Below are positions 16,375-25,293 of a stretch of 64,000 bases of DNA, one piece after another. A program made the translations under genes and the position numbers. The notes under the pieces were generated by a model that was not told where the DNA came from, ran no database searches, and saw only the letters and a program-made list of their open reading frames with translations. Position 1 is the stretch's first letter. Each line of letters starts with the position of its first letter. The DNA is from Meridianimarinicoccus marinus (GTDB lineage: Bacteria > Pseudomonadota > Alphaproteobacteria > Rhodobacterales > Rhodobacteraceae): contig NZ_JBFBVU010000001.1 in assembly GCF_040689105.1 (NCBI RefSeq), positions 124,001 to 188,000 of the forward strand, given 5' to 3'.

Positions 16375-18522
16375 ATGGAACAGGTCATCGTCTTCCTTCC
16401 CCTGCTCGGGGCACTCATTTCCGGCTTCGGCTGGCGCATCGTGGGCGAAAAGAACGCCATGCGCATCGCCACCGGCCTGCTGATCTATGCCTGCTTCTCG
16501 TCCTGGGCTGCCTTCCTGGCGCCCACCGGCATGACCAAGCATATCGAGGTGCTACGCTGGATTTCCTCCGGCACGCTCGACACTTATTGGGGTCTGCGGG
16601 TCGACCGGCTGACCACCATCATGCTGATCGTGGTGACCAGCGTGTCGACGCTCGTCCACGTCTACAGTTTCGGCTACATGGATCACGACCCGCAGTGGAA
16701 AGAGGGCGAGGTCTACAAGCCGCGCTTCTTCGCCTATCTGTCGTTCTTCACCTTCGCCATGCTGATGCTGGTGACCAGCGACAACCTGGTCCAGATGTTC
16801 TTTGGCTGGGAAGGGGTGGGCGTCGCCTCGTACCTGCTGATCGGGTTCTACTACCGCAAGCCCTCGGCAAATGCCGCCGCGATCAAGGCCTTCGTGGTCA
16901 ACCGCGTCGGCGACTTCGGCTTTGCCCTCGGCATCTTCGCGCTGTTCTTCCTGACCGACAGCGTGCAGCTTGACGTGATCTTCGCCGCCGCCCCGGAACT
17001 GGCGCAGACCCAGATCAGTTTCCTGTGGCGCGACTGGAATGCCGCCGAACTGACCGCCTTCCTGCTGTTCATCGGCGCGATGGGCAAATCGGCGCAACTG
17101 TTCCTGCACACCTGGCTGCCTGATGCGATGGAAGGCCCGACCCCGGTGTCGGCCCTGATCCACGCCGCCACCATGGTGACGGCAGGGGTCTTCCTTGTCT
17201 GCCGCATGTCGCCGCTGATGGAATTCGCCCCGGCGACGCTCAGCTTCATCACCTTCATCGGCGCTTCGACCGCCTTCTTCGCGGCGACCGTGGGTTTGGT
17301 GCAGAATGACATCAAGCGCGTGATCGCCTATTCGACCTGTTCGCAACTGGGCTACATGTTTGTGGCGGCGGGCGTCGGTGCCTATTCGGCGGCCATGTTC
17401 CACCTGTTCACTCATGCGTTCTTCAAGGCGATGCTGTTCCTTGGCGCGGGGTCGGTCATCCACGCGATGCATCACGAGCAGGACATGCGCAACTATGGCG
17501 CGCTGCGCAAGAAGATCCCCTATACCTTCTGGGCGATGATGATCGGCACGCTGGCCATCACCGGCGTCGGCATTCCGCTGACTTACATCGGCTTTGCCGG
17601 CTTCCTGTCGAAGGATGCGATCATCGAGAGCGCCTGGGCCGGGACCAACCCGATGGCCGGCTATGCCTTCTGGATGCTGGTGGCCGCTGCGGCGATGACC
17701 AGCTTCTACTCCTGGCGCCTGATCTTCATGACTTTCTTTGGCGAGGCGCGCGGCGACAGCCATACCCATGCCCATGCCCATGAAAGCCCCAAGGTGATGA
17801 CCGTGCCGCTGGGCATCCTGGCCATCGGCGCGATCTTCGCCGGCATGGTCTGGTACAAGCCCTTCTTCGGCGATCACCACGCGGTGGAATCCTGGTTCGG
17901 CATTCCCCATGCCGAGGCCGTGGTTGCCGCCGATCATGGCGCCGCTCCGGTGGAGGCTGCCGCGACAACCGACGGCCACGCGCCTGCTGCCGACAGCCAC
18001 GCCGCGACCGATGGCCATGGGGCCGAGGCTGCACATGATGGCGTGGTCGCCGCATCGGCAGCCCCCCTGCAATATGGCGCCATCTACATGGGCCCGGACA
18101 ACCACGTGATCGACGACGCCCACCACGCCCCGGCCTGGGTCAAGGTATCGCCCTTCATCGCCATGTTGCTGGGCTTTGCGCTGAGCTGGTTGATGTACAT
18201 CCGCCGGACCGATCTGCCAGGCAAGCTGGCGGCCACCAATTGGCCGCTCTACAACTTCCTGCTGAACAAGTGGTACTTCGACGAGATCTACAACTTCGTC
18301 TTCGTCCGTCCGACCTTTGCCCTTGGCCGCTTCCTGTGGAAGCGCGGGGACGGGGCTACCATCGACGGCGGCATCAACGGGCTGGCCATGGGGATCATCC
18401 CCTTCTTCACCCGCCTCGCGGGGCGGGCCCAGACCGGCTATTTGTTCACCTATGCCTTTGCCATGGTGCTGGGCGTTGCGGTGCTGATTACGCTTATGAG
18501 CCTCACCGGGGGGGCTGAGTAA
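16375..18522 (+). CDS. nuoL: NADH-quinone oxidoreductase subunit L with His-rich insertion
   Basis: The distal antiporter-like subunit (715 residues, about 100 longer than in E. coli). Typical motifs include the FFGWEGVGVASYLLIGFYY helix with its conserved Glu and HTWLPDAMEGPTPVSALIH. A His-rich loop DSHTHAHAHESP (about residue 462) and a longer Ala/His/Asp-rich stretch (about 500-562) sit in a late loop before the C-terminal lateral helix. The stop overlaps the nuoM start by one base. Confidence 0.97.
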   Translation: MEQVIVFLPLLGALISGFGWRIVGEKNAMRIATGLLIYACFSSWAAFLAPTGMTKHIEVLRWISSGTLDTYWGLRVDRLTTIMLIVVTSVSTLVHVYSFGYMDHDPQWKEGEVYKPRFFAYLSFFTFAMLMLVTSDNLVQMFFGWEGVGVASYLLIGFYYRKPSANAAAIKAFVVNRVGDFGFALGIFALFFLTDSVQLDVIFAAAPELAQTQISFLWRDWNAAELTAFLLFIGAMGKSAQLFLHTWLPDAMEGPTPVSALIHAATMVTAGVFLVCRMSPLMEFAPATLSFITFIGASTAFFAATVGLVQNDIKRVIAYSTCSQLGYMFVAAGVGAYSAAMFHLFTHAFFKAMLFLGAGSVIHAMHHEQDMRNYGALRKKIPYTFWAMMIGTLAITGVGIPLTYIGFAGFLSKDAIIESAWAGTNPMAGYAFWMLVAAAAMTSFYSWRLIFMTFFGEARGDSHTHAHAHESPKVMTVPLGILAIGAIFAGMVWYKPFFGDHHAVESWFGIPHAEAVVAADHGAAPVEAAATTDGHAPAADSHAATDGHGAEAAHDGVVAASAAPLQYGAIYMGPDNHVIDDAHHAPAWVKVSPFIAMLLGFALSWLMYIRRTDLPGKLAATNWPLYNFLLNKWYFDEIYNFVFVRPTFALGRFLWKRGDGATIDGGINGLAMGIIPFFTRLAGRAQTGYLFTYAFAMVLGVAVLITLMSLTGGAE

Positions 18523-20066
18523 TGGATAACCTGCTTTCGATTGTCACCTTCCTTCCGGCGGTTGCGGCGCTCATCCTCGCGGTGTTCCTGCGCGGCGATG
18601 ATCCGGATGCGCAGCGCAACGCCAAATGGGTGGCGCTGGCGGCGACAGGGCTGACCTTCCTGCTCTCGCTGTTCCTGCTCAGCGGCTTCAACCCCGCCGA
18701 TCCCGGCTTCCAGTTCGTCGAAGAGCACGACTGGATCCTCGGCATGAAGTACAAGATGGGCGTGGACGGCATCTCGGTGCTGTTCGTGCTGCTGACCACC
18801 TTCCTGATGCCGCTGACCATCGGCGCCTGCTGGACGGTGGAGAAGCGCGTCAAGGAATACATGATCGCCTTCCTGGTGCTGGAAACCCTGATGCTGGGCG
18901 TCTTCTGCGCACTGGATCTGGTGCTGTTCTACCTGTTCTTCGAAGCAGGCCTGATCCCGATGTTCCTGATCATCGGCATCTGGGGCGGGGCCAACCGGAT
19001 CTACGCCAGCTTCAAGTTCTTCCTCTACACCTTCCTTGGGTCGGTGCTGATGCTGGTCGCCATGATCGCCATGGCGCTGGACGCGGGCACCACCGATATT
19101 CCCAGTTTGCTCAACCACCAGTTCGGGTCGGAAAGCTTCAACCTGCTGGGCATCCATGTGCTGGGCGGCATGCAGACGCTGTTGTGGATCGCCTTCTTCG
19201 CTTCCTTCGCGGTGAAGATGCCCATGTGGCCGGTGCACACCTGGTTGCCGGACGCGCACGTGCAGGCGCCCACCGCAGGCTCGGTGGTGCTGGCCGCGAT
19301 TCTGCTGAAGATGGGCGGCTACGGCTTCCTGCGGTTCTCGCTGCCGATGTTCCCGGTGGCCTCGGACATCATGGCGCCGCTGGTGCTGTGGATGTCGGCC
19401 ATCGCCATTGTCTACACCTCGCTGGTGGCGCTGGTGCAGGAGGACATGAAGAAGCTGATCGCCTATTCCTCGGTCGCGCACATGGGCTATGTCACCGCGG
19501 GCATCTTCTCGGCCAACCAGCAGGGCATCGACGGCGCCATCTTCCAGATGATCAGCCACGGCTTCATCTCGGGCGCCCTGTTCCTGTGCGTCGGCGTGAT
19601 CTATGACCGGATGCACACCCGCGAAATCAGCGCCTATGGCGGTCTGGTGAACCGGATGCCGGCCTATGCGCTGATCTTCATGCTGTTCACAATGGCCAAC
19701 GTCGGCCTGCCGGGCACCTCGGGCTTCGTGGGCGAATTCCTGACGCTGGTGGGCATCTTCCAGGCCAACACCTGGGTGGCCGCCGTGGCCACCTCGGGGG
19801 TGATCCTGTCGGCGGGCTATGCCCTGTGGCTGTACCGCCGGGTGGTCTTTGGCGAGTTGATCAAGGAAAGCCTGAAGTCCATCACCGACATGGATCGCCG
19901 CGAGCGGGTGATCTTCGTCCCGCTGGTCGCCATGACCCTGCTGCTGGGCGTCTATCCCAGCCTCGTGACCGACATCATCGGCCCTTCGGTCGAGAACCTC
20001 GTGTCGAACTATCAGACAGCCGTCCTGGAGCGCGTCGACGCCACCCAGGTCGCCACGCATCACTGA
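18522..20066 (+). CDS. nuoM: NADH-quinone oxidoreductase subunit M
   Basis: Central antiporter-like proton-pumping subunit (514 residues, 14 helices expected). Visible family motifs are FYLFFEAGLIPMFLIIGIWGG with the key Glu, the Lys-containing VKMPMWPVHTWLPDAHVQAP and LIAYSSVAHMGYV. It is joined to nuoL by a one-base overlap and to nuoN by a nine-base gap. Confidence 0.97.
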   Translation: MDNLLSIVTFLPAVAALILAVFLRGDDPDAQRNAKWVALAATGLTFLLSLFLLSGFNPADPGFQFVEEHDWILGMKYKMGVDGISVLFVLLTTFLMPLTIGACWTVEKRVKEYMIAFLVLETLMLGVFCALDLVLFYLFFEAGLIPMFLIIGIWGGANRIYASFKFFLYTFLGSVLMLVAMIAMALDAGTTDIPSLLNHQFGSESFNLLGIHVLGGMQTLLWIAFFASFAVKMPMWPVHTWLPDAHVQAPTAGSVVLAAILLKMGGYGFLRFSLPMFPVASDIMAPLVLWMSAIAIVYTSLVALVQEDMKKLIAYSSVAHMGYVTAGIFSANQQGIDGAIFQMISHGFISGALFLCVGVIYDRMHTREISAYGGLVNRMPAYALIFMLFTMANVGLPGTSGFVGEFLTLVGIFQANTWVAAVATSGVILSAGYALWLYRRVVFGELIKESLKSITDMDRRERVIFVPLVAMTLLLGVYPSLVTDIIGPSVENLVSNYQTAVLERVDATQVATHH

Positions 20067-20075
20067 GGACGCATC

Positions 20076-21515
20076 ATGATCGGTTCCGACCTCTCTATCA
20101 TCCTTCCGGAAATCGTCCTGTCGGTCTATGCCATGGCCGCGCTTCTGGCCGGAGCCTACGGCGGCAAGGACAAGCTGGCGCCGATGCTGGTCTGGCTGAC
20201 CAGCGGGCTGTTCGTGCTGCTGGCCGTCTGGATCGGCCTTGGCACCGCGACCACGCAGGAGGCCTTCGGCGGGCTGTTCATCGACGACGCCTTCGCGCGG
20301 TTCTCGAAAACGGTGATCCTGCTGGCCGCTGCCGCCGTTCTGGTGATGAGCGAGAAATACATGGCCAAGCGCGACCTGCTGCGCTTTGAATACCCGCTGC
20401 TGATCGCCCTGGCGACGGTGGGCATGATGATGATGGTCTCCGCCGGGGACCTGATGTCGCTTTACATGGGGCTGGAGCTGCAGTCGCTGGCGCTCTACGT
20501 CGTCGCCTCGCTGCGCCGCGACAGTGTGAAATCCACCGAAGCCGGCCTGAAGTATTTCGTGCTGGGCGCGCTCAGCTCGGGCCTGCTGCTGTATGGTGCC
20601 TCGCTGACCTATGGCTATGCCGGCACCACCGATTTCTCGGGCATCATCCAGACCGCCAACCAGGGCGAGATGTCGCTGGGTCTGCTCTTCGGGCTGGTGT
20701 TCCTGATGTCGGGGCTGGCGTTCAAAGTCTCGGCAGCACCCTTCCACATGTGGACGCCGGATGTCTACGAAGGCTCGCCGACGCCGGTCACGGCCTTCTT
20801 CGCCACCGCGCCCAAGGTGGCGGCGATGGGGCTGTTTGCCCGTGTGGTGCATGATGCCTTCGGCAATGCCATCGGCGACTGGCAACAGGTCATCGCGCTG
20901 CTGTCGGTGGTGTCGATGTTCCTGGGCTCGGTCGCGGCCATCGGCCAGACCAACATCAAGCGCCTGATGGCCTATTCCTCGATCGCGCACATGGGGTATG
21001 CGCTGATGGGGCTGGCCTCGGGCACGGTCTTCGGCGTGCAGGCGATGCTGATCTACATGGCCATCTATGTAACCATGAACATCGGCACCTTCGCCTTCAT
21101 CATGTCGATGAGCCGCAACGGCCTGCCGGTGACCGATATCAACTCGTTGAACGATTTCTCGAACCGCGAGCCGCTGAAGGCGCTGGCGATGCTGGTGCTG
21201 CTGTTCTCGCTGGCCGGGGTGCCGCCGCTGGTGGGCTTCTTCGGCAAGTACTATGTGCTGATGGCCGCGCTGGAAGGTGGGCTGGGCTGGCTGGCCGTGG
21301 CCGGTGTCATCGCCTCGGTGATCGGCGCGTTCTACTACCTGCGCATCGTCTATTACATGTACTTCGGCGACGCGCAGGAACCGCTGGACAAGAGCAGCTC
21401 GCCGGTGCTGACCGTGTTCCTCGTCGGCTCTGCCGCTGCCATGGTTCTGGGTGTCATCAACCTGTTCGGTGTCGAAACGCTGGCCGCTTCGGCCGCCGCC
21501 GCACTGGTTCAATAG
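20076..21515 (+). CDS. nuoN: NADH-quinone oxidoreductase subunit N
   Basis: Third antiporter-like subunit (479 residues). Key motifs are MGLELQSLALYVVASLRR with the conserved Glu, FKVSAAPFHMWTPDVYEG with the channel Lys, and LMAYSSIAHMGYALMG. It closes the complex I gene set. The stop is one base upstream of the birA start. Confidence 0.97.
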   Translation: MIGSDLSIILPEIVLSVYAMAALLAGAYGGKDKLAPMLVWLTSGLFVLLAVWIGLGTATTQEAFGGLFIDDAFARFSKTVILLAAAAVLVMSEKYMAKRDLLRFEYPLLIALATVGMMMMVSAGDLMSLYMGLELQSLALYVVASLRRDSVKSTEAGLKYFVLGALSSGLLLYGASLTYGYAGTTDFSGIIQTANQGEMSLGLLFGLVFLMSGLAFKVSAAPFHMWTPDVYEGSPTPVTAFFATAPKVAAMGLFARVVHDAFGNAIGDWQQVIALLSVVSMFLGSVAAIGQTNIKRLMAYSSIAHMGYALMGLASGTVFGVQAMLIYMAIYVTMNIGTFAFIMSMSRNGLPVTDINSLNDFSNREPLKALAMLVLLFSLAGVPPLVGFFGKYYVLMAALEGGLGWLAVAGVIASVIGAFYYLRIVYYMYFGDAQEPLDKSSSPVLTVFLVGSAAAMVLGVINLFGVETLAASAAAALVQ

Positions 21516-21516
21516 C

Positions 21517-22266
21517 ATGGCCCCATGGCCCGATGGGGTAGGCCGCCGGGTTCTGGCAGAGGTGGACAGCACCAATGCCGAAGCCGCCCGGCTGGCCCCC
21601 GATCTTTCCGGCCCGACATGGGTTCTCGGCCTGCGGCAAACCGCAGGCCGTGGCCGTCGCGGGCGCGCGTGGCAAAGTGCCGAGGGCAACTTCGCCGCAA
21701 CGCTGGTGATGCGCGTGCCGGACGGTCCGGCCTTCGCCGCCCAACGGTCTTTCGTGGCCGCCCTTGCCTTGCAGGACGCGCTGGCCGAGGCCACCCGCCG
21801 CCCCGAGGCCATCCGCCTGAAATGGCCCAACGATGTGCTGCTGAACGGCGCCAAGGTGGCCGGGATTCTGCTGGAATCCTCGGGGCAGGGCGGAACACCG
21901 GGCCCGCTGTGCGTAGGCATCGGCGTGAACCTGGCGCAGGAACCGGATGCCGGAACGCTGGAGCCTGACGCCTTGGCGCCGACCTCGGTTCTGTCGGCCA
22001 CGGGCATCCGCATCACCCCGGAAGAGTTCCTCGACCTGCTGGCCCCGGCCTTCGCCACCTGGGAGACGCGGTTGACCACCTATGGGTTCGATCCCCTGCG
22101 GCGCGCCTTCCTGGACCATGCGGCCAAGCTGGGTGAAGTCATCACCGCCCGCACCGCGAAGGACAGCCTAACCGGGACCTTCACCGATATCGATGCGGAT
22201 GGCGCACTGGTGCTGACCGGCGCCAAGGGCCGGGTGGTCCTGCCCGCTGCCGACATCTTTTTCTGA
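21517..22266 (+). CDS. birA: Biotin--[acetyl-CoA-carboxylase] ligase
   Basis: Monofunctional biotin protein ligase (249 residues) that charges the biotin carrier of acyl-CoA carboxylases. It has the biotinyl-AMP loop GRGRRGRAW near residue 47, the KWPNDVLLNGAKVAGIL catalytic segment and the small C-terminal SH3-like domain. The N-terminal winged-helix repressor domain of E. coli BirA is absent. The ATG at 21517 directly follows the nuoN stop. A birA homologue at this position is a known trait of the Paracoccus complex I cluster. Confidence 0.93.
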   Translation: MAPWPDGVGRRVLAEVDSTNAEAARLAPDLSGPTWVLGLRQTAGRGRRGRAWQSAEGNFAATLVMRVPDGPAFAAQRSFVAALALQDALAEATRRPEAIRLKWPNDVLLNGAKVAGILLESSGQGGTPGPLCVGIGVNLAQEPDAGTLEPDALAPTSVLSATGIRITPEEFLDLLAPAFATWETRLTTYGFDPLRRAFLDHAAKLGEVITARTAKDSLTGTFTDIDADGALVLTGAKGRVVLPAADIFF

Positions 22267-22285
22267 TCCCAGCGCGGAGGGCGCC

Positions 22286-23065
22286 ATGCTTCTGGCCATC
22301 GACTGCGGCAATACCAACACCGTATTTTCCCTGTGGAACGGCGAAAGCTTCGTTTCGACCTGGCGCATGGCCACCAACCCCACGCGCACCGCGGATGAAT
22401 ATTTCGTCTGGTTGTCCTCGCTGATGTCCTCGCAGCGGCTGACGGCCAGCGTGTCCGAAGTCATCATCTCGACCACCGTGCCGCGTGTGGTGTTCAACCT
22501 GCGGGTGCTGAGCTCGCGCTATTTCGACTGCCGGCCGCTGGTGGTGGGCCGCCCCGACTGCCTGTTGCCGGTCGATGTGCGCGTGGATGCGGGCACCAAG
22601 GTTGGCCCGGACCGGCTGGTCAACACCGTGGGCGCTTTCGATCTGTATGGCGGAGACCTTGTTGTGGTGGACTTCGGCACGGCCACCACCTTCGACGTGG
22701 TGGACATGGATGGCGCCTATATCGGCGGGGTGATCTCGCCGGGGGTAAACCTCAGCCTGGAAGCCCTGCATCAGGCCGCCGCCGCCCTGCCGCATATCGA
22801 CGTGACCATGCCGGGGCAGGTGATCGGCAAGAATACGGTGGACTGCATGCAGTCAGGTGTGTTCTGGGGGTACATAGGTCTGGTCAAGGAAATCATCGCC
22901 CGCATCCGGGCGGAACACGGCCGACCCATGAAAGTGATCGGCACCGGAGGGCTTGCCCCATTGTTCCAGCAGGGCGACGTGCTATTTGACGAGTTCGACG
23001 AGAGCCTCACGATGCATGGGCTCACGGTGATTAGCAATTACAATAAGGAGTTCGCTGGCCAATGA
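22286..23065 (+). CDS. coaX: Type III pantothenate kinase
   Basis: ASKHA-fold kinase (259 residues) that phosphorylates pantothenate in the first step of CoA synthesis. The N-terminal phosphate loop is DCGNTNTVFSLW. The catalytic Asp lies in VGPDRLVNTVGAF and the second phosphate motif is DFGTATTFDVVD. GGAGGGCGCC precedes the ATG. The stop overlaps the rnj start by four bases. Confidence 0.95.
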   Translation: MLLAIDCGNTNTVFSLWNGESFVSTWRMATNPTRTADEYFVWLSSLMSSQRLTASVSEVIISTTVPRVVFNLRVLSSRYFDCRPLVVGRPDCLLPVDVRVDAGTKVGPDRLVNTVGAFDLYGGDLVVVDFGTATTFDVVDMDGAYIGGVISPGVNLSLEALHQAAAALPHIDVTMPGQVIGKNTVDCMQSGVFWGYIGLVKEIIARIRAEHGRPMKVIGTGGLAPLFQQGDVLFDEFDESLTMHGLTVISNYNKEFAGQ

Positions 23066-24732
23066 GCGCGGACCGCTTGATCTACCTGCCCCTTGGTGGG
23101 GCCGGCGAGATCGGAATGAACTGTTATGTGTATGGGTACGGCCCCAAGGGCAAGGAACGCTTTATCCTTGTCGATCTGGGCGTGACCTTTCCCGACATGG
23201 ATGGCTCGCCCGGAGTCGATCTGATCTTTCCCGATATCAGTTGGCTGGCCGAACGGGCCAACCGGCTGGACGCCATTTTCATCACCCACGCGCATGAGGA
23301 TCACGTCGGCGCGGTGGGGCATCTGTGGTCGAAGCTGAAGGCGCCGATCTATTGCCGCCCCTTCACCGCCAATATTGCCAAGCGCAAGATGGAGGAGCAG
23401 GGCCAACCCGAGAACCTGGTCCGCATCGTGCAGCCCTGGCCCGAGACCGTGAAGGCGGGCCCGTTCAGCGTGTCCTTCCTGCCGATGTCGCATTCGATCC
23501 CCGAAACCTCGGCGCTGGTGATCGATAGCCCGAAGGGGCGGATCGTGCACACCGGCGACTTCAAGCTCGACAAGACCCCGCTGGTGGGCGAAGCCTTCGA
23601 TCCCGAGCTTTGGGCCGAAGTGGCCAAGCCCGGCGTGCGGGCGCTGGTCTGCGACAGTACCAACGTGATGAGCCCGCACGCGGGCCGCTCCGAAGCGACG
23701 CTGCCCGAGGAAATCACCAAGCTGATCGCCTCGGCGCCAGGCATGGTGGTGGCCACGACCTTCGCATCCAACGTGGCGCGGGTGAAAACCCTGGCCGAGG
23801 CCGGGCGGGCCGCGGGCCGGTCGGTGGTTCTGCTGGGACGGGCCATGCGACGCATGGTGTCGGCGGCGCAGGAAACCGGGGTTCTGCACGATTTTCCCAA
23901 GACCGTTCTGGTCGAGGAAGCGGGCAACATCCCGCGCGAAGGCCTGATGCTGATCGTCACCGGCAGCCAGGGCGAACGCCGGGCGGCCTCGGCGCAACTG
24001 GCGCGGGGCAAGTACCTCGGGATGTCGATGAAGGACGGGGACATGTTCCTGTTCTCGTCGAAAACCATCCCCGGCAACGAACGCGGCGTGCTGCGCATCA
24101 TCAACGCCTTCAGCGAGAAGGGCGTCGACGTCGTGGACGACAGCACCGGCCAGTACCATGTGTCGGGCCATGCCAACCGCCCCGACCTGAAGGAAATGCA
24201 CGCGCTGATGAAGCCGCAGTTCCTGATCCCCATGCATGGCGAACACCGGCATCTGCGCGAGCATGTGAAGCTGGGTCTGGAAACCGGGCTGAAAGGCGTC
24301 CTGGCGCCCAATGGCACCATGGTGGATCTGGCGGGCAACGAGCCCAAAGTGGTCGAATACGTCGAAACCGGCCGCACCTATCTGGACGGCACCGTGCAGA
24401 TCGGCGCGCTGGATGGCGTCGTGCGTGATCGGATCCGGCTGGCGCTGAACGGCCATGTCACCGTGACCCTGATCCTCGACGAAAACGACGAACCGTTGGG
24501 CGAGCCGTGGTGCGAGATCATGGGCCTGCCGAAACAGGGCCGCTCGGGGACACCGCTGACCGAGGTTCTGGAACACGATCTGGATCAGGTGATGGGCCGG
24601 GCCGATGATTCGATCCTGACCGATGACGACAAGCTGACCGAGGTCCTGCGCCGCGGTGCCCGCAACTCGGCCAACGCCGAGATCGGCCGCAAGCCCGAAG
24701 TGACCGTGGTCATCAGCCGTCTGGTTGATTGA
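23062..24732 (+). CDS. rnj: Ribonuclease J
   Basis: Metallo-beta-lactamase/beta-CASP ribonuclease (556 residues) with 5'-exonuclease and endonuclease activity in RNA turnover and rRNA maturation. The zinc-binding motif is ITHAHEDHVGA near residue 77, followed by His in LPMSHSIPET, Asp in HTGDFKLD and the late His motif in PMHGEHRHLREH. The C-terminal domain is shorter and Val/Asp-rich. It is coupled to coaX by ATGA and is the last gene of the long unit that begins with nuoA. Confidence 0.94.
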   Translation: MSADRLIYLPLGGAGEIGMNCYVYGYGPKGKERFILVDLGVTFPDMDGSPGVDLIFPDISWLAERANRLDAIFITHAHEDHVGAVGHLWSKLKAPIYCRPFTANIAKRKMEEQGQPENLVRIVQPWPETVKAGPFSVSFLPMSHSIPETSALVIDSPKGRIVHTGDFKLDKTPLVGEAFDPELWAEVAKPGVRALVCDSTNVMSPHAGRSEATLPEEITKLIASAPGMVVATTFASNVARVKTLAEAGRAAGRSVVLLGRAMRRMVSAAQETGVLHDFPKTVLVEEAGNIPREGLMLIVTGSQGERRAASAQLARGKYLGMSMKDGDMFLFSSKTIPGNERGVLRIINAFSEKGVDVVDDSTGQYHVSGHANRPDLKEMHALMKPQFLIPMHGEHRHLREHVKLGLETGLKGVLAPNGTMVDLAGNEPKVVEYVETGRTYLDGTVQIGALDGVVRDRIRLALNGHVTVTLILDENDEPLGEPWCEIMGLPKQGRSGTPLTEVLEHDLDQVMGRADDSILTDDDKLTEVLRRGARNSANAEIGRKPEVTVVISRLVD

Positions 24733-24778
24733 TCGCAAACGATTGACCCGAGGCAGGGCCGCGCCCTAGCCTTGGGTC

Positions 24779-25192
24779 ATGCTGCGCCCCACTTCCATTC
24801 TGGAAACTGTCCTATATGTCGACCTGCTGGACCGGGCTGAAGCCTTTTACCTTGAGGTCATCGGTTTGGAGCTGCTGCACAGCGATCCGCGAATGCGGGC
24901 GCTGGATGTGAACGGACGCGGGGTGCTGCTGCTGTTCCAGCGCGGCGCAACAACGAAGGACGTGGATACCCCTTTCGGCAAGATTCCCGCCCACGACGGG
25001 CAGGGGCCGGGGCATATGGCCTTCGCCATCGGGGCCGAGGATCTGGATCTTTGGCGGGACCGGCTGGCAGAAGAGGGCATCGCGGTCGAAAGCGAGGTCG
25101 CCTGGCCGCGCGGCGGGCGCAGCCTGTATTTCCGGGATCCGGATGGCCACTGCATCGAATTGGCCACGCCGGGGCTGTGGCAGGGGTACTGA
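24779..25192 (+). CDS. VOC-superfamily (glyoxalase/dioxygenase-like) protein
   Basis: A 137-residue protein with two beta-alpha-beta-beta-beta units. LYVDLLDRAEAFYLEVIGLEL begins the first, and SLYFRDPDGHCIELATPGLW with the metal-binding Glu ends the second. A metal-binding His lies in GPGHMAFAI. The fold covers glyoxalase I, resistance proteins and dioxygenases, so the substrate cannot be given. It is convergent with the helicase gene. Confidence 0.85.
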   Translation: MLRPTSILETVLYVDLLDRAEAFYLEVIGLELLHSDPRMRALDVNGRGVLLLFQRGATTKDVDTPFGKIPAHDGQGPGHMAFAIGAEDLDLWRDRLAEEGIAVESEVAWPRGGRSLYFRDPDGHCIELATPGLWQGY

Positions 25193-25228
25193 GGCATCGG
25201 GCCCGGGACCCGCGCCCCAAAACGGATC

Positions 25229-25262
25229 GGGGGCGGCCAACCTGTTCGGATTGACCGCCCCC
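25229..25262. terminator. Hairpin between convergent VOC and helicase genes
   Basis: GGGGGCGG pairs with CCGCCCCC around an 18-base centre, and the stem can extend by CAA/TTG after one mismatch. It lies in the 101-base gap between two converging genes, where a shared terminator is expected. On the plus strand it is followed by AAAAATT rather than a T run, so it is not a classical intrinsic terminator. Confidence 0.5.
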
Positions 25263-25293
25263 AAAAATTCATACCGCTCGGTTTGCGGGTCAA

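Noticed and set aside
18450..22079. Antisense open frame of about 1,200 codons opposite nuoM and nuoN
   Set aside because: It mirrors GC-rich coding sequence on the other strand, is dominated by His/Gln/Arg/Gly and shows no domain. The plus-strand nuo genes are certain.
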